A stretch of 36,126 nucleotides of DNA from Planctomycetota bacterium (GTDB lineage: Bacteria > Planctomycetota > Uabimicrobiia > Uabimicrobiales > JABWCH01), in assembly GCA_020057085.1 (NCBI GenBank), contig JAGVGO010000118.1, positions 1-36,126 of the forward strand, read 5' to 3'. This document shows positions 21,852 through 30,775 of the stretch, piece by piece. Within the stretch, counting starts at the first letter, position 1, and each line of letters starts with the position of its first letter. A program made the translations under genes and the position numbers. The notes under the pieces were generated by a model, which was not told the DNA's origin, ran no database searches, and saw only the letters and a program-made list of their open reading frames with translations.

Positions 21852-24800
21852 TCGTCTACCTCTTTTATCAGACGGAATCCGGTCTGGCTTTCGCTGCGCC
21901 CGGCAGAGAATTTTTCGCGATGTACAATGGTACAGTGAGAAGAAAGACTGTAAAACCCGCCGCCCATTTTTACCTGCCCCAGTTCCATGAGTTTTTCCGC
22001 CCCCGGCAGTACTTTGCCCATTTGCTCAGGAGTGGGCCAATCGCTACAGATTTCGGCGACATTGCCCGCCATATCGCAGCAGCCGTATGGCGAATCCCAC
22101 GGCGAAAAGTCGCCCACCCGCGCCGTGTACATATAACCATCGCTGCCCTGGCCGATAAAACTGTCATCGGCGCAGTAATTGCAACGATATACTTTGCCGT
22201 TCAGCCCCATCGCATTTGGTAATTCGTTGCCCCATGGATAAATGCGCAGCGGCAGCGGATTATCGTTGAGCGGCACGACCAATTGTCGCCGTTGCCAGTC
22301 AGGGACTTTCAGCCCGCCACGTGCAGCCTTGCTCCATTCGGCCACGGTAGGGAGGCGTTTGCCACACCACTTGGCATAAGACATGGTATATTCCAGCGAC
22401 ACATAGGCAACAGGATGTGACGGCTTTACTCCCCATGTCGGATACTGCGGCATGGGATGGCCGGTTTCTTTGCAAAATTTTTCATATTGCTGCCAGGTCA
22501 CTTCAAATTTGTCTATGTAGAAAGCGGGCAAATGCATTTGTCGCGCATTTTTTTCCGTTCCCAGCCAAAATTCGCCTGCCGGTACATACACCATTACGGC
22601 ACCGTCGTTTGCGCACAAGTATTCACCGGCTTTGGCACTCTTCGGTAGCCCTTTGCTCAATATTTCCCCGTACCAGCCACGGGAAGGCAGATAGACAATG
22701 AATTCATATTTCACTTCATTACCACTCGTGTCTTTGGCCAAAATAGCAAGCATTTGCTCACCTTCTGTCAGCGTGACAGTGGTGGCAAACGACGTGAGTT
22801 TCTCTTGCACCATGACAGGAATGCGTTCTTTATTTACCCACACCGTTTCTACTTTTTGGTCATCAACGATTTCACCTTTGACGGTAAGGTGTTGTTTATT
22901 GCATGTATAACGCTGGCCGGCCAATATTCCCGATGGTTCACTCAAGGTGATTACGGGCGCAGTGGTATCCGCTATATCGCGCCACAGCACATGCTCATAA
23001 ACTGTTTGCTGGCCACTTACCGTGATGGCGAATTTTAACTGATTGAGCCCTGGTTTCAAGATGAGATCGCTGGTGAACGCCCATAAGTTTTCACTACTGG
23101 CGTGGAAAGGCAAAATCTTGCCATTCAGCTGCACCTGTTCGAGCTTGCCGCATTCTATCAGTGCCTTTAACGCAATTTTTTCCTGGGTCAAATGTGCGCC
23201 GTTCTGCGGCCAGATATCACGGATTTGGATGTAGCTGACCATAGGTTTGTTCACAGGCAGATTCTTGTGCGGAAGAAACTCTGTATGCCGCCACCAGAAC
23301 ATTGCCAGCCAACCGACCAACAGACAGACAGCGACGAGGGCCGTAGCCAATAGCGGCCGTGTTATATATCTGAAAAAATTTTTTTTGCTATTTTGCGGAT
23401 ATTGGCCCTGTTGTACGCGCCATATATCTTCTAAAATTTCGTCTTTGCCCTGACAGCGACGTTCCGGATCTTTGGCCAACATTTTGCGAAGTAAGAGCCG
23501 TGTACCCTGGCTCACCCGTGCGCCAAATTTTTCCAGGCGAGGCGGACGCTGTGTCAGATGCTCTTGCGCCAATGCGTATTTGGTGCCGGAAAGAAACGGC
23601 AGCTGGCCGGTGAGCATCAGGAAAAATGTCACACCAAGAGAGTAGACGTCGGTACGAAAGTCGAGCTGTCTCTCCGGCTGGAATTGCTCAGGGGACATGT
23701 ACTGCGGCGTGCCCATGACACGCCATTCCTCGGTCAGTTGCAAGGGAGATTCCAGTGCTTTGGCCAGCCCGAGATCGCATATCTTGAATACTTCACCGTT
23801 TGACAGAATGTTGTCTGGGGTGATGTTGCGGTGTACGATATTTTGCTTCCAGGCATAGGTAAGGGCTTCCGTAATCTGGTAAAGGATTTCGAGCGCGCGC
23901 GTCTCTTCCATGCGTCCTACTTTAGCGACGATCTGTGACAGAGAAAGGCCCGCTACATGTTCCATTGCCAGATAGTAGATGCCATGTATGCTGCCGAAAT
24001 CAATGGCCTTGACGATATTCGGGTGATTCAGCCGTTTGGCGGCTTCCGCTTCGCGCATAAAACGTACGATATTGTCGGAAGCACTGGAAATACTGGGGGC
24101 AAATACTTTGAGAGCCACGGTGGTATTGCTGCTGGCATGGCGTGCCAGGAAGAGAAGTGCCTGTTCTTTTTCTGCCAGCATATTGACGATTTCGTAGCCG
24201 GGAATGAGCGAGTTGCCGTCCTTATCGCGAAACAGTTTGAGGTTCTGCATGTCAGCCGCTCGCACATAGCCTCTGGCAACAATGATGTCCGACAGACTTT
24301 TGCACTGTCCATGCAATTGGTACTCCACCTGGGTAGCCATGCAGGCAGAAAACTGATCCATGTCCATGAACGAGAAAGAGAGCAAAAGATGTTGCAGAAT
24401 CACATCGGCGATCTTAGTTTTGGGCGCATGTGTAAGAGGCCGTTCATGGCGTAGTGCGACAGGGGTAGTGGGCGGTGTTGGCACTTTTTTTTCAACGGGT
24501 AAAGAAATGGCTACCGGTGCAGACCGCAGTTCTGCTTTGTGGAAAAATTTCATGGGTTTTTTGCTCTGTGGCAATACGCTCGGTTGCTGAAATGAGTCTT
24601 CAAAAGTTTCCTCATCGAAGCTGCTGGCTATTTCCTGCTGGCGCGTCGCCCCATGTGATGGAAGTATCGCCGTTTCCAGGCTGGTGGAGTTTTGCGGTAA
24701 ACGGATGGGTGATGGGATAGTTTTGCGTGGATGAGCGATTTTGATGAGTGAACGCAAATAGTGCACAAATTCCTCAGGCGAACTGCACCGTTTTTGCGGA

Positions 24801-25738
24801 TCTTTATTGAGCATGCGCATGATCAGTTCATCGAACGCGGTGGTTACTGCTACGTGGCGGCTCGGTGGCAGCGGCTCTTTGTTGATATGTGCATTGCAGA
24901 AGCCGATTATCGTCTTTTCGTCGAACAACAGTTTGCCGGTGGTAATAAAATACAACGTGGCACCGAGCGAATAGATATCGGAGCGATAATCGAGGTGCAT
25001 GGCACCGGTAACTTGTTCCGGTGAAATATAATAGGGGCTACCGACAATGGTGCCCGACATGGTGATAGTGACGTTGGCATCAGCCAGCTTGGCCAACCCG
25101 AAATCGCAAATCTTGAGCGAACCGTTGGGCGTGAGGATGATGTTTTCCGGTTTGATGTCGCGGTGAGTAAGCCCTTTGCCCCAGGCATAACACAAGGCAT
25201 TGGTGATGACGACCGCGACCGAGAGCGCGTCCTCCTCTTTCATGCAGCCGAATTTATGGGCGTAAGTGGCCAGATTGTCGCCGTTCACATATTCCATGGC
25301 GAGGTAATACAAATCATCTGCCCTGCCGGAATCAAGGCCTTTGACAATGTTGGCATGGTCGAGCTTTTTGCCGATTTCAATTTCCCGCAAAAAACGGTTG
25401 AGGACAAGCGCATTATCTGTATTCTCAGGGTTGAGAATTTTGATCGCCACATCTTTGCCCAGTTTTTCCGAAAACGCCTTGTAGACGATGCCAAGGCCTC
25501 CGGAACCCAGGATTTCCTTCATGTAATAGCCGGGAATCATGCCTTCCAGATGGATCAATTGTTTGGCCGTTTTTTCGTCTATAAAATCATGTTCCAACAT
25601 GAGCTGCGACAGGGTTTTTTCCATCCCTTTCTCACGTAAACGGCCTTGCTCCTCGACGCACAACTGGAGTTGTGCGCGAGTGATCTTCTGGCTGTTGAGT
25701 GCGTACCTGCCCCAAATGACCTCGGTTGCGGGATCCAT
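21848..25738 (-). CDS. Twin Ser/Thr kinase with external Ig-like and FGE-sulfatase domains
   Basis: A 1296-residue membrane protein. Residues 5-65 form a helical module. Kinase 1 (70-330) is complete: GSGGLG, VAIK (K100), HRDIKPEN (D194), DFG (212-214), SPEQ. A Pro-rich linker and a second helical module follow. Kinase 2 (513-770) keeps VALK (K544) but has a degraded glycine loop, HRNITPDN (Asp to Asn638) and DLG, so it is probably a pseudokinase. A TM helix (about 793-815) leads to Ig-like strands (835-1015) and a C-terminal FGE-sulfatase domain (MVYVPAGEFWLG, KRLPTVAEWSKAARGG, DMAGNVAEICSDW, GGGFYS, TGFRLI). The external domain may sense a ligand. ATG 25738 follows the DUF2058-like gene by 13 bp; coupled to the hybrid kinase. 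Confidence 0.92.
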   Translation of the reverse strand: MDPATEVIWGRYALNSQKITRAQLQLCVEEQGRLREKGMEKTLSQLMLEHDFIDEKTAKQLIHLEGMIPGYYMKEILGSGGLGIVYKAFSEKLGKDVAIKILNPENTDNALVLNRFLREIEIGKKLDHANIVKGLDSGRADDLYYLAMEYVNGDNLATYAHKFGCMKEEDALSVAVVITNALCYAWGKGLTHRDIKPENIILTPNGSLKICDFGLAKLADANVTITMSGTIVGSPYYISPEQVTGAMHLDYRSDIYSLGATLYFITTGKLLFDEKTIIGFCNAHINKEPLPPSRHVAVTTAFDELIMRMLNKDPQKRCSSPEEFVHYLRSLIKIAHPRKTIPSPIRLPQNSTSLETAILPSHGATRQQEIASSFDEETFEDSFQQPSVLPQSKKPMKFFHKAELRSAPVAISLPVEKKVPTPPTTPVALRHERPLTHAPKTKIADVILQHLLLSFSFMDMDQFSACMATQVEYQLHGQCKSLSDIIVARGYVRAADMQNLKLFRDKDGNSLIPGYEIVNMLAEKEQALLFLARHASSNTTVALKVFAPSISSASDNIVRFMREAEAAKRLNHPNIVKAIDFGSIHGIYYLAMEHVAGLSLSQIVAKVGRMEETRALEILYQITEALTYAWKQNIVHRNITPDNILSNGEVFKICDLGLAKALESPLQLTEEWRVMGTPQYMSPEQFQPERQLDFRTDVYSLGVTFFLMLTGQLPFLSGTKYALAQEHLTQRPPRLEKFGARVSQGTRLLLRKMLAKDPERRCQGKDEILEDIWRVQQGQYPQNSKKNFFRYITRPLLATALVAVCLLVGWLAMFWWRHTEFLPHKNLPVNKPMVSYIQIRDIWPQNGAHLTQEKIALKALIECGKLEQVQLNGKILPFHASSENLWAFTSDLILKPGLNQLKFAITVSGQQTVYEHVLWRDIADTTAPVITLSEPSGILAGQRYTCNKQHLTVKGEIVDDQKVETVWVNKERIPVMVQEKLTSFATTVTLTEGEQMLAILAKDTSGNEVKYEFIVYLPSRGWYGEILSKGLPKSAKAGEYLCANDGAVMVYVPAGEFWLGTEKNARQMHLPAFYIDKFEVTWQQYEKFCKETGHPMPQYPTWGVKPSHPVAYVSLEYTMSYAKWCGKRLPTVAEWSKAARGGLKVPDWQRRQLVVPLNDNPLPLRIYPWGNELPNAMGLNGKVYRCNYCADDSFIGQGSDGYMYTARVGDFSPWDSPYGCCDMAGNVAEICSDWPTPEQMGKVLPGAEKLMELGQVKMGGGFYSLSSHCTIVHREKFSAGRSESQTGFRLIKEVDE

Positions 25739-25751
25739 AGTGTGTTCGCTT

Positions 25752-26246
25752 TTACTGCTGTTGATAGAAACAAACGATATCCGGCTGTAACGTCATTAAC
25801 TGCGAGGCGGCCTGTTGATTGACGACGACGAAATCAAGATAGCCGGATGGCTGTTTGATCTCGACGATAGCAGCGTCGCCATGCTCCAGTTTTTCGCTGA
25901 AGGCATCTTGTATGGAAAGGAAGTAAATCTTGCGTGAGCGCGACACAAAATAAAATTTGCGGTTGCCGAATACGCCTTGTTGGATTCTGCCCTGGCGTAC
26001 GATGTCTTCGACGCGTGCCTGTTTTTCCTTGACGGCACGCTCTTCATTATCCACCTTGGCCTGTTGCTGATCACGCTGTCTTTTCGCTTTTTGTTGTTCC
26101 TCTACGGCCTGCTGTTGTTGCTGTTTCTTTTCTTGCGCCCCTTCCCGTCCGATTTTTTTGTGTTCTACACGTTCCTGATGCTCAAGCTGCTTGAGCTGTT
26201 TTTTGTTGATTAGATTGGCTTTCAACAGTTCGTCTTTGAGCGACAT
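25752..26246 (-). CDS. DUF2058 (YaiL)-like protein
   Basis: A 164-residue hydrophilic protein. The N-terminus (SLKDELLKANLINKKQLKQL) matches the opening of YaiL/DUF2058 proteins. A long charged, Gln/Lys-rich helix (residues 25-80, KKQQQQQAVEEQQKAKRQRDQQQ) follows, then a compact C-terminal beta region (NRKFYFVSRSRKIYFLSIQDA...DAAIVEIKQPSGYLDFVVV). The family is linked to nucleoid or polynucleotide association in Gammaproteobacteria, but its function is not established. Start ATG 26246 has AAGGAG nine bases upstream; a longer frame from 26303 would overlap the -10 box. First gene of the DUF2058 - twin kinase - hybrid kinase operon. Confidence 0.75.
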   Translation of the reverse strand: MSLKDELLKANLINKKQLKQLEHQERVEHKKIGREGAQEKKQQQQQAVEEQQKAKRQRDQQQAKVDNEERAVKEKQARVEDIVRQGRIQQGVFGNRKFYFVSRSRKIYFLSIQDAFSEKLEHGDAAIVEIKQPSGYLDFVVVNQQAASQLMTLQPDIVCFYQQQ

Positions 26247-26293
26247 GACAGTCTTCTCCTTACCCTTATTGGATACGCCCTTTGCCTCCTGGT

Positions 26294-26322
26294 ATTTTGA
26301 CAAAATTTAGTTTAGATTGCAA
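26294..26322 (-). promoter_or_regulatory. Promoter of the DUF2058/twin-kinase operon
   Basis: Minus strand: TTGCAA (26322-26317), 17 bp, CAAAAT (26299-26294). The -10 is imperfect (four of six), with a TGT just upstream. It is 48 bp before the ATG. Confidence 0.45.
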
Positions 26323-26331
26323 CAATCTTCT

Positions 26332-26709
26332 ATGAAACATGAAATTTTGCGCGCGATTTTCACGCGACCATTCGCTCGTGCAAAGTCTCTTCCGCGACGA
26401 TGCGAACAACGAACGTTTGCACATGGAGTGGCCGTTGTGTCCTGGCACACCAGGACACGGTGCGTGCAATTTGCTTGCGCTACATGCGCTCGTCGCTGCA
26501 GAGACTTTGCACTTCGCTCTTGGCCACACGATGCCCCACAAGGGGAGCGTGATAGCAAGCCCTGAAGCACAGCGATGAACGTCGAGAAACGACTGGACGC
26601 ACCGACGCGTGCGAACTTGTCAATGCAAGCAATCGTTCAGCAGATCGCCGGCCTGTGCCGCATTGCGGAAGGGCTGCTATCACGCGACCCGTCGAACCGC
26701 ATGTTTCAT
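26332..26709. repeat. 378-bp self-complementary multi-arm region
   Basis: The ends are a perfect inverted pair ATGAAACATG/CATGTTTCAT (26332-26341 with 26700-26709). Within lie two arms. The first is GTGCAAAGTCTC/GAGACTTTGCAC (26378-26389 with 26501-26512), continued imperfectly through CGCGACGA/CAGCGACGA. It encloses a tight hairpin GTGTCCTGG-CACA-CCAGGACAC (26437-26458). The second is GCGTGATAGCAAGCCCT/AGGGCTGCTATCACGC (26547-26563 with 26670-26685, one bulge). Neither strand shows a convincing gene. It lies between the epimerase terminator and the next operon's promoter. It could be a large MITE, a structured RNA gene, or a recombination site. Confidence 0.7.
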
Positions 26710-26713
26710 CTTG

Positions 26714-26734
26714 AAAAAATTGGCGCCCCGCCAA
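26714..26734 (-). terminator. Rho-independent terminator of the hldE-antiporter-epimerase operon
   Basis: Minus strand: TTGGCG-GGG-CGCCAA (26734-26720) followed directly by six T (26719-26714). It begins 15 bp after the epimerase-like stop codon. Confidence 0.8.
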
Positions 26735-26748
26735 ACGGGAACCTTTTG

Positions 26749-29058
26749 TTAGGCATCCCGTTTTTTGGCCGTCTTTTCGAGAATGTGCAAGACCACTTTG
26801 GAGAGACGGGAAGGCGCGACTATCCCTTCCAGGAGTTTTTTCACCGTTGCAATCTTCAGGAAAACCGCCAGATCTCGCCCCTGGCTTGCCTCGCGCAGCA
26901 TATCCACCACCTGATTCACGTCATGTATGGCAGCCACCAGACGATTGACGGTAAAAATTTCCTCCTGGCTTAACACACAAAGGCGGCCTTCCTGCGAACG
27001 GACACCGAACTCAACCTGCTCCAGCGTGCGTCCGAAGAAAAACAAATTTTTTTTACTGCTGTGCAGGGTGCGGCCGATCAGGCTGTAATATTCACTGTTC
27101 TCGGCTATCAGGTATTCGCTGCCCAGATGGCTCAGAAACGTCTTGCCTGGAGCCTCACTGAACAGGTCACTAAAAAAATGTTTGAGGCGGCCGCCGACAG
27201 CGACGTGCAGGTGCAATTCGCGTTTGAACTCCGCAAGACGTCTGGCAAAATAATCGGCACGTGGCAATGCCTCGACCTCCTGGCGCGGAAACGACACTTT
27301 GAGACGTCCGGCTTTTACCTGTAGCAGAAGGGCGATGTCACCGCGTTCATCTGCCAGAAAAATACCATAATTTTTTTCCGGCAGCAGTTGCGCCATGTCA
27401 CTGTATTTCTCGCACCATTTGCCCAGTTCGCGTATCAGGTAACTCAGCCCGGCGCAGATCACATAGTGGCGCACTTTACTGAGATCGAGAGCGCCCAGTT
27501 GTTGCGTAAGCCATTTCAGTTGTGCCGAAAGATCCGTGAAAAGACGTTTGGCACGGCTGTGTTCGTAGCGGATGATGGTAAGAAATTCTTTGCCCAGAGC
27601 CGAAGTCCATAGCGGCCACAAGGTGGCAAAATCTTCCGATGTCTCGCTTTTCAGCAGTGCCAGTAAAAATTGATTCCATCCTTCTTCAATGAGCAACCGT
27701 AATGATTTGCTGTCAATTTCGACAGGCAGGAGTGGCAGCGGCCAACTACTTATCTGTTCCTCATGGTTGTTGAGTGCCGCTTCCACCATGCCGTTGACGC
27801 CGTCGAGAATGGCTATGGTCTTCTCAACTTCCTCCCGCTCTCGTAGTTCTCTTGCCACCGGAAACACACTTTCCCAGCCTTGCCGAGAAGTCTCTGTCAG
27901 AACGGAGGATAACCAGGCGAGCGGCGGCGACGCTTGCCAGCCAATGGTATCGTGCCATCTTTTGGCAGAAATGTTAGGCAAAGATACCACATAGCGGGCG
28001 ACATCCGGATGCAACAACGGACGTTTGCCGGCAAAACGCAGTTGATTGAAGAAATCGGTGGTATTTTGCGCAAGAGTGGCCAGCATTGCAAAAATTGGTT
28101 GCGGCAATATGATTTCTTCCTGGTAGCCAATCTTCATGATCTGCGCCAGACGCGACGGAATGCCCATAATTTTAGTGCGCGGTAAGGAGTCTGAGAGATG
28201 CCTGAGGCATGTCGACAGGGAAACGCTGCCTTCACTCACATGAAATATCTGGTGGCCAGGATCGGGAGCAAGAGCAAGCAGCCAGGCGGAGAGAGCCAGT
28301 TCATAACCGCTCAAGGTGGAAATTTGCACCGGCGCATGTTGTGGCTGGCCGAACAAGGCGCCTTCGGCCATGAGGTAAGCGAGAACCATGAGACCGGCTG
28401 GTATGCCGGGTCCATACAAAGCAGGTACGCGCAGACTGTACACTTCGGTTTGTCCCGGCCGATGGTAGGAAAAAGCGATTTGCTCCGCCTGGTACAAACT
28501 TTGCGACAGAGGTAGCTGACAGGCAGGTGGCGCGCTCTCGTCCACTGGTTCTGCCGCAGAGCCATAGATCGTGGCATCGGCAAAGAATAGCAGTCGGTTC
28601 ACCCCGGCAGCAACCGCCGCCTCGCACACAGTTTGCGTGCTACCGACATTGATTTCGTAGAGCTTGAGCAGGTTTTGCTGGTACACATCCCACACATAGT
28701 CGGCATGCAGAATCAAATGCGGGCGGAAGGTGGCGATTATCTCGCGTAACTCTTGGCGGCTACCGATCTGGCGATAGCGCACATTCTGGTAGCGAGGCAT
28801 GGCAAGATAGGCGGGCGGCAAACCGACTGCCACGGCCACGATGTCTCCTACTCCATGCTGGGCCGTGAGCATATGGAGTAAATACCGCCCCAGCCATCCG
28901 GCGGCACCTGTGAGCAAGATTTTCGGACTCTCCAGTGTCTGTAACCAGGGCTGGCGCAGGAAAAAAATTTGTTCGGCCAAAGCGGATAAATCATAGGAAA
29001 ACGGCATATCCGCATCACAGTGCGTGTTGAGCGGCCATGGATAAGGCGAAGCTGGCAT
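26749..29058 (-). CDS. NAD-dependent epimerase/dehydratase-like protein with large unknown C-terminus
   Basis: A 769-residue protein. Residues 45-350 are an extended SDR (Rossmann) domain: nucleotide loop GAAGWLG (51-57), LILHADYVWDVYQQN, EINVGSTQTVCEAAVAAGVNRLLFFADATIYG and VYSLRVPALYGPG. The catalytic YxxxK is Y189-QAE-Q193, so the lysine is replaced by glutamine and classical epimerase chemistry is doubtful. Residues about 390-769 match no family I recognise; they are helical and lack TM segments. Start ATG 29058 follows AGGA. It lies 9 bp after the antiporter gene, in one operon with hldE. It may bind a nucleotide sugar as a regulator, or catalyse an altered reaction. Confidence 0.75.
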   Translation of the reverse strand: MPASPYPWPLNTHCDADMPFSYDLSALAEQIFFLRQPWLQTLESPKILLTGAAGWLGRYLLHMLTAQHGVGDIVAVAVGLPPAYLAMPRYQNVRYRQIGSRQELREIIATFRPHLILHADYVWDVYQQNLLKLYEINVGSTQTVCEAAVAAGVNRLLFFADATIYGSAAEPVDESAPPACQLPLSQSLYQAEQIAFSYHRPGQTEVYSLRVPALYGPGIPAGLMVLAYLMAEGALFGQPQHAPVQISTLSGYELALSAWLLALAPDPGHQIFHVSEGSVSLSTCLRHLSDSLPRTKIMGIPSRLAQIMKIGYQEEIILPQPIFAMLATLAQNTTDFFNQLRFAGKRPLLHPDVARYVVSLPNISAKRWHDTIGWQASPPLAWLSSVLTETSRQGWESVFPVARELREREEVEKTIAILDGVNGMVEAALNNHEEQISSWPLPLLPVEIDSKSLRLLIEEGWNQFLLALLKSETSEDFATLWPLWTSALGKEFLTIIRYEHSRAKRLFTDLSAQLKWLTQQLGALDLSKVRHYVICAGLSYLIRELGKWCEKYSDMAQLLPEKNYGIFLADERGDIALLLQVKAGRLKVSFPRQEVEALPRADYFARRLAEFKRELHLHVAVGGRLKHFFSDLFSEAPGKTFLSHLGSEYLIAENSEYYSLIGRTLHSSKKNLFFFGRTLEQVEFGVRSQEGRLCVLSQEEIFTVNRLVAAIHDVNQVVDMLREASQGRDLAVFLKIATVKKLLEGIVAPSRLSKVVLHILEKTAKKRDA

Positions 29059-29067
29059 GTGTATTTC

Positions 29068-30759
29068 CTATCTTTCTTTGGCAGTTTTCATCAACGCCAG
29101 AAATTCGGTATAACTGGCGACATGGAATATCTGGTCGCGTATTTCTCTGTTCTGGAGGGTGGTGGCGATGTCGGCAATGATTTCCATTTCGGCGCCGTCG
29201 TTGTTTTTGGGAGTCAGGATCAGGCAGATGATGCGCGCAGGCCTGCCGTCGGCTGCATCGAAATCTATACCAGTCTCGGAAATACCTAGTGCCACGAGCG
29301 GTGTATTGAGCCCCTTGACACGCGTGTGTGGTACCGCCACGCCATCATCGAGGCCGGTCGGCATGATTTGTTCCCGCAACCATACCGCGGCGGCGATATG
29401 GGAGGCGTCCAAATGGTTATGGACAGTGCAGATTGCGTTGGTCAGCTCTTCGATTGTTTTTTGCCTCTCCTGTGCCGCCAGCCATTTGATGAAACATTTG
29501 GCCGCCATATAGTCGGTAAAACGCCGCGCCTCCTTGAGTTTGAGGATACGTTGCATGATCGGCCCACTCATGAGCGATGTAGCAAGTGCCACGATGACGA
29601 CGCTCTCCATCAACGTGTTACTGATGATACCCAACTGGTAAGCGACGAGTCCAAGGATGATCTCCATAGCCCCGCGGGCATTGAGACAAAACGCCAGAGC
29701 CAACGACTCATTGGGTGCCATACGGCATAGCCTGGCCCCCAGCAAACATCCGACGATCTTACTGCCGCAGGAAAGAACGAGTAAGAGCAAAGTCAGAAGC
29801 CAGTCGAAATTGGCGACAAAATCCATTTTGAGGCCAATGCTGGCGAAAAAGAGCGGGGCGAAAAAAGAGGAAATGAAATTGTCCATCGTGGCGCGAGTGC
29901 GCTCACGCAGATGCGGTGTATCGCCAATGGCAATGCCCATCATGAAAGTGCCGAAGATGGCATGAATGCCTATCCATTCGGTAAAAGCCGCGCCCAAGAG
30001 CGCCAACGACAGGACAAAGCTGAGTACGCCGCTTGGCCAACTGGCATGAGCCTGAATCCACGGCCATACGGCATGTATCAGCCAGCGTCCCGCCGTGAGC
30101 ATCAGCAGTGTAAAGAGTGCGGTAAGGGCGATGGTGTAACTGACTGGCAACGTGTAGCGGGCGGGCGATTCCGTAATGCTCAAGATGAAGGCGAAGATGA
30201 CCCAGCAGGCCAGATCGTTTAGCGCAGCTACGCCGATCACCACCATGCCCATATCGGAACGGTACAGATTGAGATCCATCAAAATTTTGGCAATAACCGG
30301 CAACGCAGAGACAGAAACCAAGGTGGCAAAAAACATGGCAAAGGCTAACGGCTTGGTGTGGGCCATGCGTCCCAGGCTCTCTGGCGCTGACCAGGCTGCC
30401 GCCATACCGATCAGGAAAGGAACGCTAATAGCAAAAAAACCAATGAGCAAAACCGTCTTTCCCTGTTTCAAAATATTGGCAAAATCCAGTTCGATGCCGG
30501 CTACCAGCAGGAACAGGGCAACAGCAATGGTCGTGATAGCGGCGAAAGCAACGGCATTGTTGCCTTGCGTCGGAAAAAGAAACGCGGTGAGCTGAGGTGC
30601 CAGCGAACCAAGTACCGTAGGCCCCAGTAAAATGCCGGCGAGGATCTCGCCTATCACCGTCGGCTGGCGCAACCGTTTAGCCATCTCCCCCAGAAAACGG
30701 GCAGCAGCCAGGAGCAGGCCAAGAGACAGGAACATCACCATAATTTCATGGCTGGACAT
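29068..30759 (-). CDS. CPA2 cation/proton antiporter fused to a PTS EIIA (Ntr-type) domain
   Basis: A 563-residue protein. Residues 1-395 hold about twelve TM helices of the CPA2 (Kef/GerN-like) fold, with LRQPTVIGEILAGILLGPTVLG in the inverted-repeat start and the NDLACWVIFAF motif carrying the transport acidic residue. IFGTFMMGIAIGD and FFASIGLKMDF are further CPA2 marks. Residues about 420-563 form an EIIA domain of the fructose/Ntr type, with GLDDGVAVPHTRV bearing the phosphorylatable His478. HPr-phosphate would therefore be expected to tune cation efflux. EI and HPr are encoded at 4988-7014. Start ATG 30759 has AAAGG upstream. Operon partner of hldE and the epimerase-like gene. Confidence 0.9.
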   Translation of the reverse strand: MSSHEIMVMFLSLGLLLAAARFLGEMAKRLRQPTVIGEILAGILLGPTVLGSLAPQLTAFLFPTQGNNAVAFAAITTIAVALFLLVAGIELDFANILKQGKTVLLIGFFAISVPFLIGMAAAWSAPESLGRMAHTKPLAFAMFFATLVSVSALPVIAKILMDLNLYRSDMGMVVIGVAALNDLACWVIFAFILSITESPARYTLPVSYTIALTALFTLLMLTAGRWLIHAVWPWIQAHASWPSGVLSFVLSLALLGAAFTEWIGIHAIFGTFMMGIAIGDTPHLRERTRATMDNFISSFFAPLFFASIGLKMDFVANFDWLLTLLLLVLSCGSKIVGCLLGARLCRMAPNESLALAFCLNARGAMEIILGLVAYQLGIISNTLMESVVIVALATSLMSGPIMQRILKLKEARRFTDYMAAKCFIKWLAAQERQKTIEELTNAICTVHNHLDASHIAAAVWLREQIMPTGLDDGVAVPHTRVKGLNTPLVALGISETGIDFDAADGRPARIICLILTPKNNDGAEMEIIADIATTLQNREIRDQIFHVASYTEFLALMKTAKER

Positions 30760-30775
30760 GGCATCGCCTTTCTAT

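Noticed and set aside
26575-26973. A 132-codon plus-strand frame at the epimerase 3' end
   Set aside because: It runs through the palindromic region, the terminator and antisense to the epimerase gene, and resembles no protein.
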